64,000 nucleotides of DNA from Bacteroidales bacterium M8 (GTDB lineage: Bacteria > Bacteroidota > Bacteroidia > Bacteroidales > Muribaculaceae): positions 24,601 through 88,600 of the forward strand of contig LUJS01000017.1 of NCBI GenBank assembly GCA_001689495.1. The letters are read 5' to 3'. This document shows positions 51,632-61,498 of the stretch, piece after piece. A model generated the notes under the pieces. It did no database searches. It was given only the letters and a program-made list of their open reading frames with translations, and was not told the origin of the DNA. Positions within the stretch are counted from its first letter, which is position 1. Each line of letters starts with the position of its first letter. The translations under genes and the position numbers were made by a program.

Positions 51632-54095
51632 CATCAGCCGGATAGCATCGCTGCTGGGTCTCCCCGAGCCCCGTCACGCAGCCTGCATATCGCATCTGCT
51701 CACCGACAGCCGTTCGCTGCTCCACCCCGCCGAAACACTGTTTTTCGCACTCCGCACCCCGTCGGGCGACGGACACAACTTCATATCAAGCCTCCATGCG
51801 CTCGGCGTGCGCAATTTTGTCGTCGAGCACCTGCCCGCCGACGCCGACGCAATGCCCGAGGCCAATTTCCTCGTCACCCCGTCGCCTCTCGAGGCCCTGC
51901 AGGCCATTGCCGGGGCGCACCGCGCGCAATTCGACATCCCCGTCATCGGCATTACGGGCAGCCGTGGCAAGACCACCGTCAAGGAGTGGGCACACTCGCT
52001 GTTGCGCGGGACGTTCGACACGGCCCGCTCGCCCCGCAGCTTCAACTCGCAGACAGGCGTTCCGCTGTCGCTCTGCACCATCGGCCCCGAGACCGAGGTG
52101 GCCATCATCGAGGCCGGCATATCGCTGCCCGGCGAGATGCGGCGCCTGCACGACATCATCAGGCCCACAATAGGCATCTTCACCAACATCGGTGGCGCCC
52201 ACAGCAGCGGTTTCGGGTCTATCGAGGAGAAGGCCCGGCAGAAGGCCGAGCTGCTCGACGGATGCGAGACGGTGATATATTGCGCCGACAACACGCTCAT
52301 ATCCTCGGTGATGCCCGACGCCGAAAACCGCATCGGATGGTCCGTCAAGGATCCCGGCGCGCCCCTCTACATCAGCCGCACGGACAAGAAGGGGAACTCG
52401 ACCGAGGTGTCGTACACATGGCGCAAGGACGGGACCGAGGGCAAGTTCACCATCCCGTTCACATCAGACCACGACATAGAGAACGCCGTGCACGGTCTGG
52501 CTCTGGCCCTGACCCTCGGGCTCGATGCCGCGACCATTGCCGAGCGTATGCCCCGACTGAGCCGCGTGGACACGCGCCTCGAGGTGATAGAGGGTGTCAA
52601 CGGCTGCCATATCATCCACGACCGCTTCACGTCAGACCTCCCCTCGCTGGCTCTGGCGCTCGACTTCATGAACAGGCGCCTCACGCCGGGCTATGGCAAG
52701 ACCGTCATTCTGGGCGACCTGATGACGGATACCCCCGAGGCCGTGCCGCAGACCTATGCCACCGCCGCAGACCTGTGCCGCAGGCGCGGCATCGACAGGG
52801 TCATCGCCGTGGGCGGCGAGATTGCCGCCCACGCCGCCCTGTTCGGCGGCAACACCAAGGCGTTCGGCTCTGTCAGTGAGATGCTTGCCGGAATGAGCGC
52901 GACCGATTTCCGCGACGAGCTCATACTGATAAAAGGAGCTCCCGACCAGCCCTTCGGCCTGATAGGCGACATGCTCGAGGCCCGACAGCACGAGACCGTG
53001 CTCGAGATCAACCTCGACGCCGTGGTCGAGAACTTCAACTACTTCCGCTCGCTCGTCCGTCCCACCACCGGGATTGTCTGCATGATCAAGGCATCGGGCT
53101 ATGGCGCCGGCGCCGGCGAGCTGGCCAAGACGCTCCAGACACAAGGCGCGGCATATCTTGCCGTAGCCGTCCACGACGAGGGCACGCAACTGAGACGAGA
53201 GGGCATCACCATGCCCATCATAGTGCTCAACCCGATGGTCGACGACTTCAAGACCCTCTTCGACAACCGCCTCGAGCCCGAGATATACAGCATCGACTTC
53301 CTGCGCCGCCTCATTGCCGAGGCCGCCAGACTGGGCATAAAGGACTATCCCGTACACATCAAGATAGACTCGGGCATGCACAGGCTCGGATTCCTCAAGG
53401 AGACCCTTCCGGAGGTCATCGAGCTGCTCAAGAGTCAGGACAACGTGGTGCCGCGGTCGATATTCTCGCACCTCTGCGCCGCCGACGACCCGATGGAGGA
53501 CGACTATACATACAGCCAGTTCGACTATTTCGAGCGTTGCTGCGACATGCTGCTGTCGGCATTCCCCGACCGCAGGATACTGCGCCACATACTCAACTCG
53601 ACGGGCATAACGAGATTTCCCGAACACCAGTTCGACATGGTGCGCCTCGGCATCGGCCTCTATGGTGTGCGCACCATGCACGACGGCTCGCAGGACGCGC
53701 TGCGCCCCGTCTCGGCACTGCGCACGGCCATAATCTCGGTCAAGAGGTGGCCCGCGGGCACGACCATCGGCTATAACCGCCGCGGCGTGCTCAAAAGAGA
53801 CTCGGTCATAGCCACCGTGCCCATCGGATATGCCGACGGCCTCAACCGCCATCTGGGCTATGGCAACGCCTCGTTCATGGTCGGAGGTCACCTCTGCCCC
53901 ACCGTCGGCAGCATCTGCATGGACGCCTGCATGATAGACGTGACCGAGGTTGCCGACGCAGCGCCCGGCATGGCCGTCGAGATATTCGGCGACAATGTCA
54001 GTGTCGACACACTCGCCGAGACCCTCGGCACAATCCCTTATGAAGTGTTGACATCTGTGTCCGAAAGAGTTAAAAGAGTTTATTTTAGGGAGTGA
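51621..54095 (+). CDS. Bifunctional MurF-alanine racemase
   Basis: This 824-residue fusion joins UDP-MurNAc-tripeptide:D-Ala-D-Ala ligase (about 1-455) to a PLP-dependent alanine racemase (about 460-824). The first half has the P-loop IGITGSRGKTTVKEWAHSLL near residue 113 and the EAGISLPGEMRRLHDIIRPT block. The second half has the PLP lysine in VCMIKASGYGAGAGEL, HIKIDSGMHRLGF, and VGSICMDACMIDVTEV. The fusion is characteristic of Bacteroidetes. It would supply D-alanine and add the dipeptide in one protein. It overlaps the GSCFA gene. Confidence 0.95.
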   Translation: MNYSISRIASLLGLPEPRHAACISHLLTDSRSLLHPAETLFFALRTPSGDGHNFISSLHALGVRNFVVEHLPADADAMPEANFLVTPSPLEALQAIAGAHRAQFDIPVIGITGSRGKTTVKEWAHSLLRGTFDTARSPRSFNSQTGVPLSLCTIGPETEVAIIEAGISLPGEMRRLHDIIRPTIGIFTNIGGAHSSGFGSIEEKARQKAELLDGCETVIYCADNTLISSVMPDAENRIGWSVKDPGAPLYISRTDKKGNSTEVSYTWRKDGTEGKFTIPFTSDHDIENAVHGLALALTLGLDAATIAERMPRLSRVDTRLEVIEGVNGCHIIHDRFTSDLPSLALALDFMNRRLTPGYGKTVILGDLMTDTPEAVPQTYATAADLCRRRGIDRVIAVGGEIAAHAALFGGNTKAFGSVSEMLAGMSATDFRDELILIKGAPDQPFGLIGDMLEARQHETVLEINLDAVVENFNYFRSLVRPTTGIVCMIKASGYGAGAGELAKTLQTQGAAYLAVAVHDEGTQLRREGITMPIIVLNPMVDDFKTLFDNRLEPEIYSIDFLRRLIAEAARLGIKDYPVHIKIDSGMHRLGFLKETLPEVIELLKSQDNVVPRSIFSHLCAADDPMEDDYTYSQFDYFERCCDMLLSAFPDRRILRHILNSTGITRFPEHQFDMVRLGIGLYGVRTMHDGSQDALRPVSALRTAIISVKRWPAGTTIGYNRRGVLKRDSVIATVPIGYADGLNRHLGYGNASFMVGGHLCPTVGSICMDACMIDVTEVADAAPGMAVEIFGDNVSVDTLAETLGTIPYEVLTSVSERVKRVYFRE

Positions 54096-54098
54096 AAA

Positions 54099-54129
54099 TT
54101 GCCGAGTTGTAAAAATTTTAGTATTTTTG
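54099..54129 (+). promoter_or_regulatory. Promoter of the PL1 lyase gene
   Basis: TTG at 54099-54101 and TATTTTTG at 54122-54129 are 20 bases apart. The gene starts at 54163. Confidence 0.65.
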
Positions 54130-54162
54130 CGACAAATTACACAATTCAATCTTATTCACTCC

Positions 54163-55914
54163 ATGAAAAAATACTTACTCCCGATAGCACTCATACTCGG
54201 CCCCGCCATGACATTCGCGGCAGATCAGGTTCCGGCATTCCCCGGCGCCGAAGGCCACGGACGCTATACGACCGGCGGCCGCGGAGGCAAGGTGGTGCAT
54301 GTCACAAACCTCAACGACTCGGGCGCGGGCTCGCTGCGCGCCGCCGTCAAGGGCGACTCCAAGAAGACCGTCGTGTTTGACGTCAGCGGCTACATCGACC
54401 TCCAGTCAGACCTCGAGATCGGCGCCAACACCACCATCGCAGGCCAGACCGCACCCGGTCAGGGAGTCACCGTGCGCTATTGGACCATCAAGCCCAAAGG
54501 CAACAACATCATAATCCGATTCATACGATTCCGCCGTTCGCAGGTCAAGAATGTCAATGACGGAGCCGATGCCATCACGGCACGCTACTTCACCAACATG
54601 ATTCTGGACCACTGCTCGATGTCGTGGAGCATCGACGAGCTCGCGTCGTTCTATGACAACCGCGACTTCACCATGCAGTGGTGCGTCATCTCCGAGGCCC
54701 TCAACTCGGGCCACGAGAAGGGCGAGCACTCCTATGGCGGTATTTGGGGCGGCAAGAACGCATCGTTCCACCACAACTTCCTGTCCAACGCCAACAACCG
54801 CATGCCCCGTTTCTGCGGAGCCCGCTATGCTTGGGACGGCTATGACAAGGCGAAATATGCCAATACGGTCGACGCCGAGCGCGTTGACTTCCGCAACTGC
54901 GTCATCTACAACTGGGGCTCGGGCGGATGCTATGGCGGCCCCGGCGGCGGATACATCAACATCGTCAACAACTACTATAAGGCCGGACCCGGCACCAAGA
55001 ACAAGACCCGCATCACGCAGGTCACCGTGGCCACCTCGGGCAATGCCGACAAGAATCATCCCGAGCTCTACGGACTGGCGTCGCGCTATTTCATCGACGG
55101 CAACCACATGACTGCCGCCGCCAATCCCGAGACATTCGACAACTGGTCGTCGTCGGCCGTCGTCTATGACAGCGGTCTCGCCGCAGGTCCCACAGGCAAG
55201 TTCATCAAGGATCCCGGCCACCAGTACGGCCCCAACGTCGAGTACATGGATCTCAAGGGCACCGACTGCGTAGAGCTCAAGCTCAACGCCGAGGTCGATC
55301 CCGGCGAGGTATCGACCCACAAGGCCGACAAGGCATACGAGAAGATTCTCGACTATGCCGGAGCAAGCCTCTACCGCGACGGAGCCGATGCCCGCTACAT
55401 GGAGGAAGCACGCACGGGCACCGTGACATACACAGGCAAGGTCGCAGGCATAGCCGACTTTGTCAATGATCCCGAGAAGACTGAAGACCCTTCCCTCCCC
55501 TCGTTCCCCGAGCTGACAAGCGAGACCCGCCCCGCCGGATGGGACACCGACGGTGACGGCATGCCCGACGCATGGGAGACCGCAAACGGACTCAACCCCA
55601 ACGACGCCAACGACGGCAAGACATATACACTCGACGGCAAGGGATACTACACCAACCTCGAGGTTTACCTGAACTCGATCGTCGAGCACATCATGAAGGC
55701 CGGCACCGAGGACGCCCTGACCGCCGTGAACGAGTACTGGCCCGAGGCCGGACAGTCTGGCATCGGTGACATCACCGCTCCCGCAGGCGAGGTAGACCAC
55801 ATCGAATACTACAACCTCAACGGCATCCGTCTGGCCGAGCCCGCACAGGGCATCAACATCCGCCGCACCGTATATACCGACGGCACCGTGGTGACAGACA
55901 AAGTGCTCAAATAA
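54163..55914 (+). CDS. Pectate lyase family 1-like protein with C-terminal sorting motif
   Basis: The 583-residue product resembles PL1 pectate lyases, which cleave polygalacturonate by beta-elimination. It has a signal peptide (MKKYLLPIALILGPAMTFAA). The PL1 start follows: PAFPGAEGHGRYTTGGRGGK, then NLNDSGAGSLRAAV. The right-handed helix comes next, with FIRFRRSQV and ILDHCSMSWSIDELASFYDN. A segment GWDTDGDGMPDAWETANGLN resembles calcium-binding type 3 repeats. The C-terminus EYYNLNGIRLAEPAQGINIR followed by TDKVLK resembles a type A sorting domain of the type IX system. A terminator follows the stop. Confidence 0.88.
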   Translation: MKKYLLPIALILGPAMTFAADQVPAFPGAEGHGRYTTGGRGGKVVHVTNLNDSGAGSLRAAVKGDSKKTVVFDVSGYIDLQSDLEIGANTTIAGQTAPGQGVTVRYWTIKPKGNNIIIRFIRFRRSQVKNVNDGADAITARYFTNMILDHCSMSWSIDELASFYDNRDFTMQWCVISEALNSGHEKGEHSYGGIWGGKNASFHHNFLSNANNRMPRFCGARYAWDGYDKAKYANTVDAERVDFRNCVIYNWGSGGCYGGPGGGYINIVNNYYKAGPGTKNKTRITQVTVATSGNADKNHPELYGLASRYFIDGNHMTAAANPETFDNWSSSAVVYDSGLAAGPTGKFIKDPGHQYGPNVEYMDLKGTDCVELKLNAEVDPGEVSTHKADKAYEKILDYAGASLYRDGADARYMEEARTGTVTYTGKVAGIADFVNDPEKTEDPSLPSFPELTSETRPAGWDTDGDGMPDAWETANGLNPNDANDGKTYTLDGKGYYTNLEVYLNSIVEHIMKAGTEDALTAVNEYWPEAGQSGIGDITAPAGEVDHIEYYNLNGIRLAEPAQGINIRRTVYTDGTVVTDKVLK

Positions 55915-55935
55915 TCAACCGTCCATACCTTAAGA

Positions 55936-55986
55936 CCAATAGGGCCCGTAAGACTTCACAAGTCCTATTGGCCTTATTTCTTTTTA
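55936..55986 (+). terminator. Terminator after the PL1 lyase gene
   Basis: CCAATAGG (55936-55943) and CCTATTGG (55964-55971) pair, with an inner AGACTT/AAGTC stem, and a T-rich tail follows. It ends the lyase transcript. Confidence 0.75.
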
Positions 55987-55998
55987 ACATCACATCCC

Positions 55999-57000
55999 AT
56001 GAAAAGGCTTATCGCATCCACACTGTTCGCGGCGCTGACCCTGTCGGCCTCTGCCGCAGGCCCCGACAATACCGTGCCGCGCGACACATCGTTCACCGCA
56101 TGGTCCACCTATATCAAGGTGCGCAAGAAACACCCCGAGGTCACTCTCGCTCCCCCTTCGCTCCCCAAGGGGGTCAAGGCATACGAGAACGTGGTCTACT
56201 CCACGCTCAAGGACACCCCCTACGGCGACCGCGACCTGCACGTCGACATATTCCGCCCCGACGACAACAAGAAGTATCCCGCCATGCTGATGATACACGG
56301 CGGCGGCTGGAACTCGGGCGACAAATCGCTGCAGGTGCCCATGGCGCAGATGATCGCCGCCAAGGGATACGTCACGATACCCGTCGAATACCGCCTCATC
56401 CCCGAGGCCGTCTATCCCGCCGGACTCAACGACGTCAAGGCCGCCGTGCGCTGGGTGCGCAAGAATGCCGACAAATATGGCATCGACCCCGACAGGATAG
56501 CCATCTCGGGCTGCTCGGCCGGAGCGCAGCTGGCCACGCTTGTCGGCGTGACTAACGGCGCCGCCACCCACAAGGGCGACGACCGCCTCGCAGACACCTC
56601 GGCCGACGTTCAGGCCATCGTCAGCATGGACGGCATAGCCACGTTCGTATCGGACAACAACATCGCCGATGCCCGCAACCGCCTCGAGACCAAAGGCAAC
56701 CTGCCCGTCAACGCCCTGTGGCTGGGCGGTCTGTACGAAGACTCTCCCGCAAACTGGGAACACGCCTCAGCCATCAACTGGATCACTGACGCCTCGGCAC
56801 CCATCTGTTTCATCAACAGCGCCCTGCCCCGCTATCACGACGGACGCGACCACCTGATGGAGATATACAAGCTCCGCGGCATCCACTCCGAGCGCCACGA
56901 CATCCCCGTCGACGTCCACCCCTTCTGGTTCTTCCACCCGTGGGTCGACTCGACAGTCGACTACACCGTCGACTTCCTCAACCGCACATTCAAGAAATAA
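55999..57000 (+). CDS. Secreted alpha/beta-hydrolase (carbohydrate esterase-like)
   Basis: The 333-residue product has a signal peptide (MKRLIASTLFAALTLSASAA) and an alpha/beta-hydrolase fold. The oxyanion motif HGGGWNSGD and the nucleophile elbow ISGCSAGAQLATLVG are clear, and an acid/His pair is likely in YHDGRDHL and VDVHPFWFFH. Such BD-FAE or acetylxylan-like esterases remove acetyl or other ester groups from polysaccharides. Its place between a pectate lyase and GH2/GH28 genes suggests pectin as substrate. A bidirectional hairpin separates it from the convergent GH2 gene. Confidence 0.83.
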   Translation: MKRLIASTLFAALTLSASAAGPDNTVPRDTSFTAWSTYIKVRKKHPEVTLAPPSLPKGVKAYENVVYSTLKDTPYGDRDLHVDIFRPDDNKKYPAMLMIHGGGWNSGDKSLQVPMAQMIAAKGYVTIPVEYRLIPEAVYPAGLNDVKAAVRWVRKNADKYGIDPDRIAISGCSAGAQLATLVGVTNGAATHKGDDRLADTSADVQAIVSMDGIATFVSDNNIADARNRLETKGNLPVNALWLGGLYEDSPANWEHASAINWITDASAPICFINSALPRYHDGRDHLMEIYKLRGIHSERHDIPVDVHPFWFFHPWVDSTVDYTVDFLNRTFKK

Positions 57001-57003
57001 CAC

Positions 57004-57035
57004 AACCGGCCGCTCCTATCTAAGGGCGGCCGGTT
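57004..57035. terminator. Bidirectional terminator
   Basis: A perfect 10-bp stem (AACCGGCCGC/GCGGCCGGTT, 12-base loop) lies between the convergent esterase and GH2 genes. Confidence 0.75.
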
Positions 57036-57055
57036 GGTTTGTGGGTTATGGATGA

Positions 57056-60022
57056 TTATTTGGCGTGGCGGAGGAAGTCGGCCTCGATGATGCGGAGCTC
57101 GCTGCCCACCTTGTCGCCGTCCTGTGCCTTGAAGAGGTCAAGGTCGTTGGCCACGGGCTCGACCAGTTCGGTTATCTGGCCGAATGCCTCGTTCTCGGTG
57201 GCGGCTCCGCGCAGACGTATGGTCAGCGACGATGTCTCGACCGGCTTGAGGGAGAGGTTGACATAGCCGAGCGACATGTCGGTGTCGCCGCTCCAGACCA
57301 CGGTGCCGTTGTCGGAGAGTATCTCGATGGGATAGCTGCGGCGGCGCCAGCCTGTCAGCTTCAGGTCGGCCTCGTCGACGACCACGGGCCCGGCAAACGA
57401 ATAGGTTATCCAAGCGTTGCGCAGGGTGCCGTCGTTCTTCCACTCTGATTTCTCGTTGTCGTCATAGCTGTTGGCGGCTGTCTCTTGATTGCATCCGGCC
57501 TTGGCCGAGACCACTGGGACGGTGTGCTTGAGCACCTCGTATGATGGTGTCGCGGGGGTCTCGCCGCGCTCGAGGGAGCCTTTCAGAAGATTCTTCTGGT
57601 GATATGTCGTGAGGCCGCCGTCGACTACGACAGGCTGTGTCTGCCACTCGACGGTCTGTGCGGGCAGCCCCTCGGCAGTGGCCGTGAGGCGTATGGTGCC
57701 GGCCTCGGGAAGACTGCGCACCAGCGCGCGGTTGATGCCGCACTCGACGGGCAGGACGGTATCGAGTATCCTGTTCCCCTCGCCCTTGGCCAGACCTCCG
57801 CGCCATTCGGCGGGGCCGCTGAGCGTGAATGTCACCTCGCGGTTGTCGAGCGGACAGCGCCGGCCCTCGGCGTCGACCACCTCGAACTGCACCAGCGCCA
57901 TGTCGGCACCGTCGGCCATCATGCCCGCGGGCGATGTCTCGACCGTGAGTCTGAGCGAGGCGGGAGCGCCCGCCGTAGACACGGAGTATTCGGAGAGCTT
58001 CCTGCCCGCCTCGTCATAGGAGACAGCCGTGAGGGTGCCGGGGGCGTATGGTATCGAGTCGAATGTGTGGAGGAAGTGATAGTCGACCTTCTCGCGGCCC
58101 ACGTTCCGGCCGTTGAGCAGCAGCTCGACCCTCGGGGCGTCGGACACGACATAGACAGGCTTGACGGTGCCGGGGTCATAATTCCAGTGGCCTATGATAT
58201 AGGTGCGGTCGGTCTCGGGCGTCACCCATCCGTCCCACATCACCTGATGGGCGAAATATGAGTCCTTGGGTATGCGCATGGCGTCCGTGACACCGCTGGT
58301 GCGATAGTTGGACTCGCCGCGACAGTGGGTGTTGGTGTCCGAGAAGATGATCTTGACGCCGCCCGAGCTGACGCGGTCGCCCATGCCGGGACGCTGCTGC
58401 CAGTAGTCGAACCAGCGGCGTATGTGCTCGATGGCGAGCTGGTCGGCGTTGAGGTTGTAGGCCGAGGCATCGGCGTTGCGATAGAGCGGACCGTCGCCGT
58501 TCTTGTGATAGGGATAGCTCCAGTCGTCCCAATAGCGGCGCAGGCCCTCGTCGCGGCAATATTCCATGGCCCACATGGGCTGTCCGGCGCTCTTGTTGAT
58601 GTAGAGCATCTCGCCGCCATATTCTGATTTCTTGCTGTCGAGCATCTCGCGGCTGCCGATGGCGCGGCCTCCTTGGGGGTCAAACTCGTCGCGCAGGGCC
58701 TTCATGTCGGCCATGTGCTGCTCGGAGACACCCTTGTTGCCCGACTCGTAGAAAATTATGCTCGGGTTGTTGCGATAGTAGACGATGGCGTCGCGCATCA
58801 GGTCGACGCGCTGCTGCCACTGGCGCCCCTCGACATCCTTCTCGGCATCGCCCGCGGGCATGGCCTGCAGCAGGCCCACGCGGTCGCACGACTCGACATC
58901 CTGACGCCACGGAGCCACGTGCATCCATCTGACCAGATTGCCACCCGAGCGGACACACTCGAGGTTGGAGTAGTCACTGAGCCATGCGGGCACGCTCATG
59001 CCCACGCCGGGCCACTCGTTGCTGGTGCGCTGGGCATAGCCGTGCACCATCATCGTGCGGTCGTTGAGCTCGAACCGACCGTCGCCGAATCCGGTCTTGC
59101 GGAATCCGGTGCGCGTCACGGTCTCGTCGGCATCGCGGCCATCGACCACCAGACGAGTCTTGACGTCGTAGAGGTATCCGTAGCCCCAGCTCCAGAAGTG
59201 CAGGCCGGCGAGTCGGTCTGACGCCTTGAGCGTGGCGAGCGCGCCGGGGGCAACGGTCTGACTGTCCGAGTTGAATGTCGCTATCTTCTTGCCGTCGGGG
59301 TCCGCTATCTCAGTCACGAGGCTAACAGTGGCGGGTCTTGAGGTCTCGTTACGGACCTGTGACTCGACGCACACCTCGGCCGTGCGGGACTTGACGTCGA
59401 TGTCCCTTGCATAGACATACACGCCCGTCGTGCCCAGCGACGAGTATAGCGGCAGGGTCTGATAGACAGGCTCCATGACGTGGAGCACCACGTTCTTGGG
59501 CAGACCGCCGTAGTTGGCGTTGAAATTCTTGTTGTTCCACTGGAATTTCGAGCCCGATTCGCGCTCCTGATAGTTCCAGTCGTTGTCGGTGCGCACGGCC
59601 AGCACGTTCTCCTTGCCAAACCTGACGTATGGGGTCAGGTCGAAGCCGAATGCCATGACGCCGTTCTCGTGAGCGCCGACATGATGGCCGTTGATATATA
59701 CGTCGGCCACCTGACGCGCTCCCTCGAACTCGACGAACACCTTCTTGCCCTTGTCCGACTTGGGCAGGGTGAAGTGCTTGCGATACCACGCCACGGTGTC
59801 GGTGAGGTTGTCTATCAGCACGCGATATGCCTCGTCCTCGTTGTGGGCGCGGGGCAGGGTCACGGTCTTCCAAGCCGAGTCGTCGAACTTTGGATTCTCG
59901 GCTCCGGGCACATCGCCTATGGCCAGACGCCAACCGGGGTTGATGTTATAGCGCTCTCCGGCGCTCAGGGCCGCACTACCCGCAAGGGCGGCGGCCAGCA
60001 ATGCTATGCTCAGTCTATTCAT
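57056..60022 (-). CDS. Glycoside hydrolase family 2 (beta-galactosidase-like)
   Basis: The 988-residue secreted product (signal peptide MNRLSIALLAAALAGSAALS) has the GH2 order. A jelly-roll sugar-binding domain comes first (WYRKHFTLPKSDKGKKVFVE, then VYINGHHVGAHENGVMAFGF). An Ig-like domain and the catalytic barrel follow. The acid/base region reads NNPSIIFYESGNKGVSEQHM, where canonical enzymes have GNE. The nucleophile region is likely MWAMEYCRDEG. A C-terminal domain with galactose-binding-like strands follows. Its start overlaps the GH28 gene upstream on this strand by eight bases, so the pair is co-transcribed. The substrate may be galactan or galacturonide in rhamnogalacturonan. Confidence 0.88.
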   Translation of the reverse strand: MNRLSIALLAAALAGSAALSAGERYNINPGWRLAIGDVPGAENPKFDDSAWKTVTLPRAHNEDEAYRVLIDNLTDTVAWYRKHFTLPKSDKGKKVFVEFEGARQVADVYINGHHVGAHENGVMAFGFDLTPYVRFGKENVLAVRTDNDWNYQERESGSKFQWNNKNFNANYGGLPKNVVLHVMEPVYQTLPLYSSLGTTGVYVYARDIDVKSRTAEVCVESQVRNETSRPATVSLVTEIADPDGKKIATFNSDSQTVAPGALATLKASDRLAGLHFWSWGYGYLYDVKTRLVVDGRDADETVTRTGFRKTGFGDGRFELNDRTMMVHGYAQRTSNEWPGVGMSVPAWLSDYSNLECVRSGGNLVRWMHVAPWRQDVESCDRVGLLQAMPAGDAEKDVEGRQWQQRVDLMRDAIVYYRNNPSIIFYESGNKGVSEQHMADMKALRDEFDPQGGRAIGSREMLDSKKSEYGGEMLYINKSAGQPMWAMEYCRDEGLRRYWDDWSYPYHKNGDGPLYRNADASAYNLNADQLAIEHIRRWFDYWQQRPGMGDRVSSGGVKIIFSDTNTHCRGESNYRTSGVTDAMRIPKDSYFAHQVMWDGWVTPETDRTYIIGHWNYDPGTVKPVYVVSDAPRVELLLNGRNVGREKVDYHFLHTFDSIPYAPGTLTAVSYDEAGRKLSEYSVSTAGAPASLRLTVETSPAGMMADGADMALVQFEVVDAEGRRCPLDNREVTFTLSGPAEWRGGLAKGEGNRILDTVLPVECGINRALVRSLPEAGTIRLTATAEGLPAQTVEWQTQPVVVDGGLTTYHQKNLLKGSLERGETPATPSYEVLKHTVPVVSAKAGCNQETAANSYDDNEKSEWKNDGTLRNAWITYSFAGPVVVDEADLKLTGWRRRSYPIEILSDNGTVVWSGDTDMSLGYVNLSLKPVETSSLTIRLRGAATENEAFGQITELVEPVANDLDLFKAQDGDKVGSELRIIEADFLRHAK

Positions 60023-61388
60023 TGGGTTGTGCGGGTCTTGAGGGTGAGAGATTCATGATGCTGACATTCTCGACGTTGTTTATGAATCCCATGTATTTCT
60101 TCACAGTGTCCACTCTCACGTCGTGCATGGTGATGTTGCGGGCGGGCAGCTCGGGGCAGCCGTCGAGCAGATAGACCACGTCGGCGCTCTTCACGTGCAC
60201 GTCGCGCATGTGCAGGCCGTCTATGCGGGTCAGCCTCTTCTCGTATGTCGGCACCAGCGTGCGCCACTGATACAGCACCTCGGTGGCAATCTCCATGACG
60301 CTCTTGGCGTGTCCGGCGGTCACGTTCTCCATGATGATGTTCTCTATCACGCCGCCGCGGCGGTGGTTGGTCTTGAGATAGAACAACTCGTAGAGGCTGC
60401 CCGGCGCCGTGCAGTGGTGCATGTAGACGTTGCGCACGCCGCCCGAGATCTCGCTGCCAATGCCCAGCAGCACATGTCCGGCCAGCACCTTGCAGTTGCG
60501 CACCACCACGTTCTGCGTGGGGGTGTCGAGGCGCCAAGCGTCGCGGTTGCGGCCCGACTTTATCACCACGGCATCGTCGCCCTGATCGAACGTACAGTTC
60601 TCAACCAGCACGTTTGCGGTCATCTCGATGTCTATGCCGTCGTTGTTGTGCCCCTTGGCGCGCACGTCGAGGTTGCGGGCAATGGCGCCGTCGCACATAT
60701 AGAGGTGAATGGTCCAGAAGGGACTCTCGCGAATCTTGAAACCGTCCAGCATCACGTTGCGGCAGCGGTTGAGGTGTATGAGGTGCGGGCGCATGTTGTT
60801 CTCGCCCCTCGCCATGCGGCGCTGCTCCACGGGGACATCGGTCGACGCCATGGTGTATAGCTGCTTCAGGGCCTCCATGTGCGGCGCCGGGCGCTTGAAC
60901 CACACCTTCCACAAATCCATCACGGGCGCCAGCGTGCCCGTGCCCGTGATGGCTATGTTCTCGCAGTCAAGCGCATATACCAGCGGCGAGTAGTTGTAGC
61001 ACTCCATGCCCTCCCACGACGTCATCACCTCGGGCAGATAGTCGGCGGGGTTGTCGGTGAATCTCACCACGGCCCCCTCGGCGAGGTGCAGGTTGACGTT
61101 GCTCTTGAGGTGAATGGGGCCGGTTGTCCACTCGCCGGCGGGTATCACGACCCTGCCGCCGCCCGCGCGGTGACAGGCGTCTATGGCCTTGGCTATCGCC
61201 TTGGTGTTGATGTTCCTCGGCCCTTTCTTTGCTCCATATTTGGTTATCGGGAAGTCCTTGTCCGGATAGACGAATTCAAGCAGGTCGGACATGGCGAACG
61301 GTGCCTCGACCCTGACTGTGCGGTATTCGGCCCTCAGCGAGGGGATGAAAAATGCTATTGCAAAGAGCAGTACAAAGAGTTTTTTCAC
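60015..61388 (-). CDS. Glycoside hydrolase family 28 (second copy)
   Basis: The 457-residue product has a signal peptide (MKKLFVLLFAIAFFIPSLRA) and the GH28 beta-helix. The N-terminal block is ITKYGAKKGPRNINTKAIAK, and the catalytic block is NNDGIDIEMTANVLVENCTF followed by DQGDDAVVIKSGRN. The segment HVLLGIGSEISGGVRNVYMH follows. It differs clearly from the copy at 8563, so it likely has a different specificity, such as rhamnogalacturonan or exo-galacturonidase. A -7 element TAATTTTG (plus 61419-61426) precedes it. It is followed by the GH2 gene in the same operon. Confidence 0.9.
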   Translation of the reverse strand: MKKLFVLLFAIAFFIPSLRAEYRTVRVEAPFAMSDLLEFVYPDKDFPITKYGAKKGPRNINTKAIAKAIDACHRAGGGRVVIPAGEWTTGPIHLKSNVNLHLAEGAVVRFTDNPADYLPEVMTSWEGMECYNYSPLVYALDCENIAITGTGTLAPVMDLWKVWFKRPAPHMEALKQLYTMASTDVPVEQRRMARGENNMRPHLIHLNRCRNVMLDGFKIRESPFWTIHLYMCDGAIARNLDVRAKGHNNDGIDIEMTANVLVENCTFDQGDDAVVIKSGRNRDAWRLDTPTQNVVVRNCKVLAGHVLLGIGSEISGGVRNVYMHHCTAPGSLYELFYLKTNHRRGGVIENIIMENVTAGHAKSVMEIATEVLYQWRTLVPTYEKRLTRIDGLHMRDVHVKSADVVYLLDGCPELPARNITMHDVRVDTVKKYMGFINNVENVSIMNLSPSRPAQPNE

Positions 61389-61447
61389 GGCAATGGATGA
61401 ATGGTAGTTTTTCTATTGCAAAATTAGTCGGTTTATCTGAAAAAAAT

Positions 61448-61474
61448 CCCCCTTTATCGGTCAGATAAAGGGGG
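61448..61474 (-). terminator. Rho-independent terminator after the CE12-type esterase gene
   Basis: A perfect 11-bp stem (CCCCCTTTATC/GATAAAGGGGG, 5-base loop) lies just past the esterase stop, with a T run on the minus strand. Confidence 0.88.
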
Positions 61475-61498
61475 AATAATTGCAAAAAGGGATGTTTT

